From assembly GCF_001270495.1 (NCBI RefSeq), contig NZ_LGUR01000019.1, positions 1-13,530 of the forward strand: 13,530 bases of DNA. Direction: 5' to 3'. Under the pieces are notes generated by a model. It was given only the letters and a program-made list of their open reading frames with translations, was not told where the DNA came from and did no database searches. This stretch comes from Streptomyces viridochromogenes (GTDB lineage: Bacteria; Actinomycetota; Actinomycetes; Streptomycetales; Streptomycetaceae). Shown here one piece after another: positions 7,224-12,328 of this stretch (the stretch's first letter is position 1; each line of letters opens with the position of its first letter). The position numbers were made by a program, and so were the translations under genes.

Positions 7224-8010
7224 CACCCCTCTGATGAAAGATCCCGACGCGAGCGCCAACCCGCCGGTGGACGGCAGCGAGCTGATCCGGTTCGAGCAGG
7301 TCACCAAGCGGTTCGGGGCGAACACGGTCCTCGACCACCTCGACTTCTCCGTGAACTCCGGCAAGCACGTCACCCTGATCGGCCCGTCCGGCTCCGGCAA
7401 GACGACGATCCTGCGGCTGCTGATGACCCTGCTCAAGCCGGACGAGGGCACGATCACGGTCGCCGGGGAGCAGCTCTTCCCGGCGCCGGAGAAGCAGGTC
7501 CGCGAGGTCCGCAAGAACATCGGGATGGTCTTCCAGCAGTTCAACCTGTTCCCGAACATGTCGGTGCTGCGCAACATCACCGAGGCCCCGGTCACCGTCC
7601 TCGGCCTGTCCAAGGACGAGGCGGAGGCGCGCGCCCGTGAGCTGCTGGAGATGGTGGGCCTCGCCGACAAGTGCGACGCCCGCCCGACCCAGCTGTCCGG
7701 CGGCCAGCAGCAGCGGGTGGCGATCGCGCGGGCGCTGGCCATGCGGCCGCAGGTGCTGCTGCTCGACGAGGTGACCTCGGCGCTGGACCCGGAGCTGGTC
7801 GCGGGCGTCCTCGACGTGCTGCGGGACATCGCCCGCACCACCGACATCACGATGCTCTGTGTGACCCACGAGATGAATTTCGCCCGGGACATCTCGGACC
7901 AGGTCCTGATGTTCGACGCCGGTCGGGTCATCGAGTCCGGCAGCCCGGAAAAGATGTTCAACGACCCCGAGAAGGACCGCACACGGGAGTTTCTCAGCGC
8001 TGTGCTGTGA
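7213..8010 (+). CDS. ehuA: ABC importer ATP-binding protein, EhuA-like
   Basis: A 265-residue cytoplasmic ATPase that powers the EhuBCD-like importer. All motifs are intact: Walker A GPSGSGKTT (57-65), Q-loop FQQFNLFPNM (107-116), signature LSGGQQQR (161-168), Walker B VLLLDE (181-186) and switch His219 in CVTHEM. The start is chosen as TTG 7213 because GGAG lies seven bases upstream (7202-7205). The ATG at 7234 has no ribosome binding site and would break the coupling to ehuD. The TTG start gives an 11-base overlap with ehuD. It is the last gene of the importer operon: a strong hairpin begins four bases past its stop. No domain is fused or missing. Confidence 0.87.
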   Translation: MSADTPLMKDPDASANPPVDGSELIRFEQVTKRFGANTVLDHLDFSVNSGKHVTLIGPSGSGKTTILRLLMTLLKPDEGTITVAGEQLFPAPEKQVREVRKNIGMVFQQFNLFPNMSVLRNITEAPVTVLGLSKDEAEARARELLEMVGLADKCDARPTQLSGGQQQRVAIARALAMRPQVLLLDEVTSALDPELVAGVLDVLRDIARTTDITMLCVTHEMNFARDISDQVLMFDAGRVIESGSPEKMFNDPEKDRTREFLSAVL

Positions 8011-8013
8011 GTC

Positions 8014-8050
8014 TGTGCCGGGGTCATGACCGGCTCATGACCCTGGCATA
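8014..8050 (+). terminator. Long hairpin after ehuA
   Basis: Starting four bases past the ehuA stop, 8014-8029 pairs with 8035-8050 around the loop CCGGC. This makes a 16-pair stem with two G-U pairs and a perfect nine-pair core, GGGTCATGA with TCATGACCC. It is one of the best hairpins in the window and should end the importer transcript, although no T tract follows. The core contains the palindrome GGTCATGACC (8022-8031), so the same DNA could also be a protein-binding site. Confidence 0.6.
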
Positions 8051-8067
8051 TGCCAGCGTGCTAGCAC
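8043..8067. promoter_or_regulatory. Adjacent perfect palindromes upstream of the IclR gene
   Basis: CTGGCATATGCCAG (8043-8056) is a perfect 14-base palindrome. GTGCTAGCAC (8058-8067), a perfect 10-base palindrome, follows after one base. They lie about 130-150 bases before the IclR start and directly next to the ehuA hairpin. Palindromes of this size are typical operators for dimeric regulators, so autoregulation by the IclR protein is a reasonable guess. I see no strong promoter in 8068-8194. Confidence 0.4.
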
Positions 8068-8194
8068 CGCAGTTGAGGGCATCGCAATCTCGTCAACAAC
8101 CGCTCACTACAAGCCGCTTGCCCGTTATCGTGAAGGGGATTGGCAGACCCGAACCCGGATTGACGAGAAGCGACGTGCGACCGCAGGGGGAACC

Positions 8195-8953
8195 GTGGCG
8201 CTGCAGCACGAGCCGACGACACCGCACCACTCGGCCCAGGACGCCCTGCGCGTCCTGGAGACCGTGGCGCGGCACAGCACCGGAGTCACCGACACCGAAC
8301 TCGCCCGGCACACGGGCATCGGCCCGGAGCGCCTGACCGGCCTCCTGCTGATGCTGCGCCGCGAGGGCTATGTCGAGCAGGTCGGCGAGGGGGCGTACGT
8401 CACGGGCGACGCCCTGGACCGCCTCGGTTCCGCGCAGGGCCGCGAGCAGGCCCTGCGCGAGAACCTCCAGCGCACCCTCGACCGACTGCGCGACTCGGTC
8501 GGCGCCGCCGTCTACATCAGCCGGTACGTCGACGGCGAGATCAAGATCGACCAGTTCGCCGCCGGTCCGGCCACGCCCGTGGTCAACGAGTGGGTCGACT
8601 TCCGCTACTCCGCCCACGCCACCGCGATCGGCAAGAGCCTGCTCGGCCAGCTCGACCACAACGGCCGGCGCGATCATCTCTCCCGCCACAAGATGGCCCG
8701 TCTCACCTCCCGCACGATCACCAGCGACCGGGTCCTGCTCTCCCGCCTGGAGTCCCAGCCGGCGACGGTCCCCCACCTCGACCTCCAGGAGTACGCGGTG
8801 GGCACGGTGTGCGCGGCGGTCCCGATCACGGCGGGTTCGTCGGTGGGCTGCCTGGCCCTGTCACTCCCGGTCGAGCACGCCCACCGGCTCCGCCAGGCGG
8901 CGGACGCACTGAACCGGAACGCGGCGCCGGTACTGCTGTCACTGGCGATCTAG
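8195..8953 (+). CDS. IclR-family transcriptional regulator (possibly SsgR-like)
   Basis: A 252-residue DNA-binding regulator of the IclR family. Residues about 14-78 form the winged helix-turn-helix (QDALRVLETVARHSTGVTDT through AYVTGDALDRLG). Residues about 95-250 form the IclR effector domain, with FRYSAHATAIGKSLL and the conserved end AVGTVCAAVPITAG...LALSLPV. The GTG start at 8195 is supported by AGGGGG four bases upstream. It lies in the same direction as ehuBCDA but after a strong hairpin, so it probably has its own promoter. Two roles fit. It could be the local regulator of the transport and catabolic locus. Alternatively, its sequence reminds me of SsgR, the sporulation regulator usually found beside ssgA; no ssgA is in this window, and that resemblance is from memory without alignment. 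Confidence 0.83.
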   Translation: MALQHEPTTPHHSAQDALRVLETVARHSTGVTDTELARHTGIGPERLTGLLLMLRREGYVEQVGEGAYVTGDALDRLGSAQGREQALRENLQRTLDRLRDSVGAAVYISRYVDGEIKIDQFAAGPATPVVNEWVDFRYSAHATAIGKSLLGQLDHNGRRDHLSRHKMARLTSRTITSDRVLLSRLESQPATVPHLDLQEYAVGTVCAAVPITAGSSVGCLALSLPVEHAHRLRQAADALNRNAAPVLLSLAI

Positions 8954-8959
8954 CCCCGT

Positions 8960-8987
8960 CCCGGGGTGGTCGGAAGCACCCCTCGGG
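8960..8987 (+). terminator. Hairpin after the IclR gene
   Basis: GGGGTG (8963-8968) pairs with CACCCC (8977-8982) around an 8-base loop, and the stem is extended by CCC (8960-8962) with GGG (8985-8987) past a small bulge. It begins seven bases after the IclR stop codon and separates it from the tRNA gene. Confidence 0.45.
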
Positions 8988-8993
8988 ACCAGG

Positions 8994-8999
8994 TAGTAT
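8994..8999 (+). promoter_or_regulatory. Candidate -10 box of the tRNA-Lys gene
   Basis: TAGTAT, in an AT-rich patch rare for this window (8992-9003), is a good -10 hexamer. It would place the transcript start near 9006, about 46 bases before the tRNA. No good -35 box is visible at the expected distance. Confidence 0.35.
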
Positions 9000-9051
9000 T
9001 TTCTCCGTCGCCAGCCGCGAGAGCACGTAAAACGCGGTCGGCGAGGGTCAT

Positions 9052-9125
9052 GCGCCGCTAGCTCAGTTGGTTAGAGCAGCTGACTCTTAATCAGCGGGTC
9101 CGGGGTTCGAGTCCCTGGCGGCGCA
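9052..9125 (+). tRNA. tRNA-Lys (anticodon CTT)
   Basis: The 74-base cloverleaf is complete. Acceptor GCGCCGC (9052-9058) pairs with GCGGCGC (9118-9124), discriminator A9125. The D arm is GCTC/GAGC. The anticodon stem is GCTGA/TCAGC with loop CTCTTAA, giving anticodon CTT for the lysine codon AAG. The variable loop is short, and the T arm is CGGGG/CCCTG with loop TTCGAGT. The terminal CCA is not encoded (CCG follows). It decodes the main lysine codon of a high-GC genome. Its 3' part is duplicated at 9251. Confidence 0.95.
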
Positions 9126-9167
9126 CCGGTGAAGGGCCTCTCGTGGGAGCGGGGGGCCCTTCGGCGT
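9090..9167 (+). repeat. Direct repeat copy 1: 3' half of tRNA-Lys plus terminator
   Basis: The segment from the end of the anticodon loop through the T arm, acceptor stem and terminator hairpin recurs 161 bases downstream at 9251-9328. Over about 75 bases only three bases differ: two in the acceptor region and one in the hairpin loop. Copy 1 is part of the intact tRNA gene. A repeat that starts inside the anticodon arm and covers the tRNA 3' end is the classic layout of a tyrosine-recombinase attachment site. Confidence 0.8.
9131..9162 (+). terminator. tRNA-Lys terminator hairpin
   Basis: GAAGGGCC (9131-9138) pairs perfectly with GGCCCTTC (9155-9162) five bases past the tRNA. The same hairpin recurs at 9292-9323 as part of the duplicated segment, with one base changed in the loop. 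Confidence 0.6.
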
Positions 9168-9250
9168 GAACAAGCCCGGAGTGAAGTCGACCCTCCCGGC
9201 TCCTGCAGCAGCGGCCGGAGGTCCGGGGGTTACCCCCCGGGAAATGCAAC

Positions 9251-9328
9251 ATCAGCGGGTCCGGGGTTCGAGTCCCTGGCCGTGCACCGGTGAAGGGCCT
9301 CTCGTGGGAGCGGGAGGCCCTTCGGGGT
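9251..9328 (+). repeat. Direct repeat copy 2: tRNA-Lys 3' remnant, att-like scar
   Basis: This second copy begins with ATCAGCGGGTCC and includes the T arm, a mutated acceptor (GCCGTGC instead of GCGGCGC) and the terminator hairpin (9292-9323). It has no 5' tRNA half and cannot make a tRNA. The 83 bases between the copies (9168-9250) contain no recognisable gene, only a GC hairpin (CCGGGGG/CCCCCGG near 9222-9239). The copy overlaps the 3' end of the minus-strand acyl-CoA ligase gene and supplies its stop codon. Most likely it is an attachment-site scar left by a deleted integrative element. Confidence 0.7.
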
Positions 9329-10907
9329 CTTTCAGCCCGTCTTGCAGTTTCTGGTACGTCCGCTGTCCGGGCGGTCGCCACCACACCGGGTCGGCGCAGC
9401 GTACGCCTTCCTTCCGCAGCCGGGACCGGTGGATCTTGTTCGTGGCCGTGACCGGCATCCGCTTCACCACCCGCACGAACCGGGGTGCCATCTTGGTCCC
9501 GAGATCGCGCTGAGCGGCCAGGAAGTCCGTGAAGGTCACCGGGTCGAAGGTCCCGGCGATCGTCGCCATCACCTGGTCCCCGGTCACCGGATCGGGCACG
9601 GCGTACACGGCGACGGCGAGGGCCCCCTCGTACCGCGCGAGGATGTTCTCGATCATCGCGGCGGCCAGGTTCTCGCTGTCGACGCGGATCCGGTCGTCCG
9701 TGCGGCCGGCGAAGTAGAGATAGCCGTCGGAGTCCCGGTAGAAGAGGTCGCCGGTCCAGTACCAGCCGTCCCGCCGCCGCTCGGCCTCCGCCTCGGGATT
9801 GCGCCAGTACCCCTCGAAGGGGTTCGGTCCCCGGTTGACCAGCTCCCCGATGGCCGCGTCCCCGTTGACCAGCCGCCCGTCCGCGTCGAACACGGCAGGC
9901 GGACACTCCTCACGGGTCTCCGGATCGAGTACGACGAGCCCGGGCCTCGCCCTCCCCACCGCCCCCTGGGGAGTCCCGGGCGCCCACTGGACCGCGGCGC
10001 CGCCCTCGGAGGAGCCGTACCCCTCGACCAGCCGCACCCCGAACCGCCGCTCGAAGGCCACCGCGTCCGCCGCCCCCGCCTCGGTGCCGAAGCCGAGCCG
10101 CAGCGGGTTGTCCCGGTCGTCGGGGCGCGGCTCGGTGGCGAGGACGTACTGGATGGCCCGGCCCACATAGGTGAAGTACGTCGCCCCGTACGCGCGCACG
10201 TCCGCGAGGAACTCCGACGCGGAGAACCGCCGCCTCAGCGCGACCGCCGCGCCGGCCGTGAGAGCGGGCGCCCAGTCGGCGATCACCGCGTTGCCGTGGA
10301 ACAGCGGCATGCAGACGTAGTGCACGTCGTCGGGCCGGACGCGGAACTGGTCGGCCAGGGAGCGGCCCGCGGCGGCCAACCGCCCCTGGGTGCAGATCGC
10401 GGCCTTGGGGGCGCCGGTCGAACCGGAGGTGAAGTAGAGCAGGAGCCGGTCCTGCGGGGCGGCGCGGGAGGGGTCGGGTCGCGCGTCGGCGTACGGGGCG
10501 AGCAGGGCGTCGTACTCCGGCGAGTCGGTCAGCAGCAGGCGGACCCCGGGGAGGTCGAGGCCGGTGAGGAGCGGGAGGTGGGACCGCTCGGTGACCAGGA
10601 CGCGGCATTCGGTGTGCAGGATGTCGCGGGCGAGTTCGGGCCCCCGGCGGGTGGGGTTGATCCCGGCGACGGCGGCGCGGGCGAGGGCCGCCGCGCTCAA
10701 CCAGAGGGGGTATTCCGGGGTGTTGTCGAGCAGCACGCCGATGTGCGAGCGGGGCGGCACGAGGTCGGCCAGCAGGGCCGCCCGTGCGGCGGCGCCCGTC
10801 GCCACCTGGTGATGGGTGAGCGCCCGCCCTTCGAACCACAGCCCCGGCCGGTGGTCGTCCCATCGGCCGGCGACGAGTTCCGCGACCGTACGCCTGTTGG
10901 ACTCCAT
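9252..10907 (-). CDS. FadD-type acyl-CoA ligase (FadD17-like) with a scar-encoded C-terminus
   Basis: A 551-residue AMP-forming acyl-CoA synthetase of the ANL superfamily, which activates fatty or other carboxylic acids to CoA thioesters. Motifs in order: P-loop YFTSGSTGAPK (158-168), YGSSEGG (297-303), WTGD (384-387), the hinge region around GRTDDRIRV (401-409) and catalytic Lys491 in VTATNKI. The core enzyme is therefore complete and probably active. The odd part is the end. Residues about 527-551 (ending GLEPRTR) are read from the antisense of the tRNA remnant, and the stop codon lies in the former anticodon arm. Family members usually end soon after the WWRP...Y region with native sequence, so the original tail appears to have been cut and replaced. 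No clear ribosome binding site precedes the ATG. The DUF3592 gene lies 40 bases upstream. Confidence 0.85.
   Translation of the reverse strand: MESNRRTVAELVAGRWDDHRPGLWFEGRALTHHQVATGAAARAALLADLVPPRSHIGVLLDNTPEYPLWLSAAALARAAVAGINPTRRGPELARDILHTECRVLVTERSHLPLLTGLDLPGVRLLLTDSPEYDALLAPYADARPDPSRAAPQDRLLLYFTSGSTGAPKAAICTQGRLAAAGRSLADQFRVRPDDVHYVCMPLFHGNAVIADWAPALTAGAAVALRRRFSASEFLADVRAYGATYFTYVGRAIQYVLATEPRPDDRDNPLRLGFGTEAGAADAVAFERRFGVRLVEGYGSSEGGAAVQWAPGTPQGAVGRARPGLVVLDPETREECPPAVFDADGRLVNGDAAIGELVNRGPNPFEGYWRNPEAEAERRRDGWYWTGDLFYRDSDGYLYFAGRTDDRIRVDSENLAAAMIENILARYEGALAVAVYAVPDPVTGDQVMATIAGTFDPVTFTDFLAAQRDLGTKMAPRFVRVVKRMPVTATNKIHRSRLRKEGVRCADPVWWRPPGQRTYQKLQDGLKDPEGPPAPTRGPSPVHGQGLEPRTR
9328..9341. 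repeat. Partial intergenic-repeat core at the ligase/scar junction
   Basis: TCTTTCAGCCCGTC is the exact reverse complement of 89-102 at the left end of the window, the core of the common Streptomyces repeat. Here it encodes part of QDGLKD near the end of the ligase. It lies exactly where the tRNA-derived repeat stops, suggesting that the junction formed next to a repeat element that originally followed the ligase gene. Confidence 0.4.
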
Positions 10908-10947
10908 GGCGGCGCACGGTAGTTGATGGACCGTCAGATGTGGAGGG

Positions 10948-11463
10948 TCACGGGGTCATCGTGACGCCGTCGACGACGACCGTGTCGGTGGTGTCGTCGA
11001 CACCGCCGTCGAAACCGAAGCCGTCGGACATCTGGCTGTACGTGACCATGAAGCCGACGCAGAACACCGCGACCACCCCGAGGAACGCCAGGGCGGCGAC
11101 GGTGGACGCCGCCAGCTTGCCCCGGCGCGGCGTCTTGGCCGTGGCGACCACGTCGGCGCCCTCGGCGTAGTAGACGGTGACGAAGTCGCCCTCGAGGACC
11201 GTCGCCGGGCCGTCCTCCTCCTCGAAGCGGACCGTCCGGCCGTCGCGCGCGGTGAACTCGTAGACATGGTGCAGCGTGGTGCTCACGGACGAGTCACCGC
11301 TGCCGCCGTGCGTCGTCGTGAACATCCGCAGACAGCGCCCCTCCGCGGTCAGACCGCTGTTCCAGGCGCTTCGGACCTGCAGCGAGCGGCGCACCACCCG
11401 GAAGGCGCCGAAGAGGACCACGGCCAGGATCAGGCTGGGTACGAGGTAGAACAAAAAGTCCAT
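10948..11463 (-). CDS. DUF3592 family membrane protein
   Basis: A 171-residue protein of the DUF3592 type, function unknown. There is one transmembrane segment at about residues 3-23 and a second at about 118-141. Between them is a soluble domain, probably beta-rich, with the typical HHVYEFTARDGRTVRFEEEDGPATVLEGDFVTVYYAEG pattern split over residues about 65-102. A short acidic tail rich in D and T follows the second segment. The ATG at 11463 is preceded by GGGGGAAG, a usable ribosome binding site. It lies between the LPMO and ligase genes on the same strand, but no functional link is evident. In this family the soluble part resembles a membrane-associated sensor or scaffold domain; no catalytic residues can be named. 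Confidence 0.75.
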   Translation of the reverse strand: MDFLFYLVPSLILAVVLFGAFRVVRRSLQVRSAWNSGLTAEGRCLRMFTTTHGGSGDSSVSTTLHHVYEFTARDGRTVRFEEEDGPATVLEGDFVTVYYAEGADVVATAKTPRRGKLAASTVAALAFLGVVAVFCVGFMVTYSQMSDGFGFDGGVDDTTDTVVVDGVTMTP

Positions 11464-11466
11464 GGT

Positions 11467-11520
11467 GCTTCCCCCGAGGTCAGGTACTGCTCGTGTGGGG
11501 AACCTACCCCCGGGGGAAGC
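11467..11520 (-). promoter_or_regulatory. Inverted repeat covering the DUF3592 ribosome binding site
   Basis: GCTTCCCCCG (11467-11476) and CGGGGGAAGC (11511-11520) are perfect 10-base reverse complements. On the minus strand the member next to the start codon is the ribosome binding site itself, so pairing would hide it. The distal member overlaps the self-palindrome CCCCCGGGGG (11507-11516). A possible -10 box, TAGGTT (11501-11506 on the minus strand), lies between the arms. A transcript from it would lack the distal arm, so RNA pairing would require an upstream start. Confidence 0.3.
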
Positions 11521-11545
11521 ACGCCTGTCTCAAGTAACGCTCAGA

Positions 11546-11561
11546 GATCCGGAGCCGGATC
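11546..11561 (-). terminator. Hairpin at the LPMO stop codon
   Basis: GATCCGG (11546-11552) and CCGGATC (11555-11561) form a compact inverted repeat that overlaps the stop codon of the LPMO gene. In RNA a six-pair stem with a four-base loop is likely. It may end the LPMO transcript before the DUF3592 gene. Confidence 0.4.
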
Positions 11562-12165
11562 AGAACGTGACGTCCGAGCACGCGTAGAACGCGTTGCCCG
11601 TGTCATGGACGGTCCACACCGCGAGGATCACGTGGTGGCCGCTCAACCCGGTGGGCAGCCTGCCACTGTGCGAGAGCGTGGACGGCGGCCGCTGCCCGTT
11701 GTACGGGACCGTGAAGAACGGGGTGAGGTTGAGGTCGGAGCGGGACAGGTTGTGGTTCTGGTTCCAGCCCGGCTTGGTGACGTAGTACCGGAAGTCGGTC
11801 GTGGCGTGCATGGCCGTGAACTGCCAGCGGAACGTGTAGTTCTGACCGCCGGTCACCCTGGTGGTGGGCCAGGCACCGCCGGACGGCGTCTTCGGCGCGC
11901 TGAGCTGGCTGAACTGGCCGAGGCCGCCGTTGCATATCTGACCGTCGGCCGGTCCCGAGCCGGGGAAGCCCTTCGGGCCCTCTACGCTCTGCGGCTCCCA
12001 CTGGATGGAGCCGCAGTTGGTCACGGTGCCGTTCTGACAGAGCTTCTGCCGGCTGATGGGGAGGTCGGTGTAGCCGTGGCTGCTCGCGCCTCCGGCGGAG
12101 AGCACGAGGGCCCCGGCCGTGGTGAGTCCGAGCGCGGAGGCGTACCACTTGGTCTTTCTGCGCAT
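11560..12165 (-). CDS. Secreted AA10 lytic polysaccharide monooxygenase (chitin/cellulose)
   Basis: A 201-residue secreted copper enzyme of family AA10 (formerly CBM33), which oxidatively cleaves chitin or cellulose outside the cell. The signal peptide (residues 1-29, ending GGASS) is followed by His30, the required N-terminal histidine of the copper brace in the mature enzyme. The second brace histidine is His120 in FTAMHATTDFRYYVTK, and the axial aromatic is Phe193 in GNAFYACSDVTF. Four cysteines (43, 51, 78, 196) can form two disulfides. There is no linker or extra carbohydrate-binding domain, so this is the small single-domain type. AGGAG lies seven bases before the ATG. The promoter and dre-like operators upstream suggest induction by chitin breakdown products through DasR, which favours chitin as substrate. 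Confidence in the family is very high; C1 or C4 specificity cannot be read. Confidence 0.95.
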   Translation of the reverse strand: MRRKTKWYASALGLTTAGALVLSAGGASSHGYTDLPISRQKLCQNGTVTNCGSIQWEPQSVEGPKGFPGSGPADGQICNGGLGQFSQLSAPKTPSGGAWPTTRVTGGQNYTFRWQFTAMHATTDFRYYVTKPGWNQNHNLSRSDLNLTPFFTVPYNGQRPPSTLSHSGRLPTGLSGHHVILAVWTVHDTGNAFYACSDVTF

Positions 12166-12206
12166 GCTGCCGCTCCTGGGAACGTGGGGGAAGTTCGGTG
12201 AGCTTG

Positions 12207-12260
12207 CAGGTCTAGACCAAGTCTCAGATTATTACTGACCGTTGAACATGTCCATACCAA
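12207..12260 (-). promoter_or_regulatory. Two dre-like operators (DasR type) flanking the LPMO promoter
   Basis: TTGGTCTAGACCTG (12207-12220, minus strand) contains the perfect palindrome GGTCTAGACC and matches the core of the DasR-responsive element ACTGGTCTAGACCACT. A second, weaker copy TTGGTATGGACATG (12247-12260, minus strand) agrees at 11 of 14 positions. The centres are 40 bases apart in the same direction, which places one box over the -35 and the other over the transcript start. This recalls the paired 12-base direct repeats of Streptomyces chitinase promoters. Repression relieved by glucosamine-6-phosphate is the expected control. Confidence 0.7.
12226..12254 (-). promoter_or_regulatory. 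Predicted LPMO promoter
   Basis: On the minus strand TGGACA (12249-12254) and TAATCT (12226-12231) are exactly 17 bases apart, a good -35/-10 pair. The transcript would start near 12219, inside the downstream dre box, and leave a leader of about 54 bases. The -35 box lies inside the upstream dre-like box. Confidence 0.55.
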
Positions 12261-12298
12261 TCGAGGAACGTGTTCGACGGGCCGTCAGAGGGCCAGGG

Positions 12299-12328
12299 CC
12301 TCAGGGGGCATCAGGGTCCTCAGGGGGC
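12299..12328. repeat. Short direct repeat at the end of the SPFH gene
   Basis: CCTCAGGGGGC occurs at 12299-12309 and 12318-12328, a 19-base period, with the second copy spanning the SPFH stop codon. It is probably a small local duplication with no obvious function. Confidence 0.4.

Noticed and set aside
4892..8010. Taking the importer as proof of ectoine use
   Set aside because: The ABC genes resemble EhuBCDA, but none of the diagnostic ectoine catabolic enzymes is in the window, and this importer family has many other substrates.
6414..8027. A 537-codon minus-strand frame opposite the importer genes
   Set aside because: It mirrors ehuC, ehuD and ehuA, has serine/arginine-rich composition without any domain, and the plus-strand genes have all expected motifs.
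9251..9328. A second tRNA gene
   Set aside because: Only the 3' half is present, the acceptor strand is mutated and no 5' half precedes it.
9091..9906. A 271-codon minus-strand frame ending in GLEPRTR
   Set aside because: It is out of frame with the ligase it lies over, and its end is antisense to the intact tRNA; such frames are common artefacts of high GC.
9342..10922. A 526-codon plus-strand frame opposite the ligase
   Set aside because: It is Gly/Arg/Val-rich, lacks domains and lies wholly over a gene with clear catalytic motifs.
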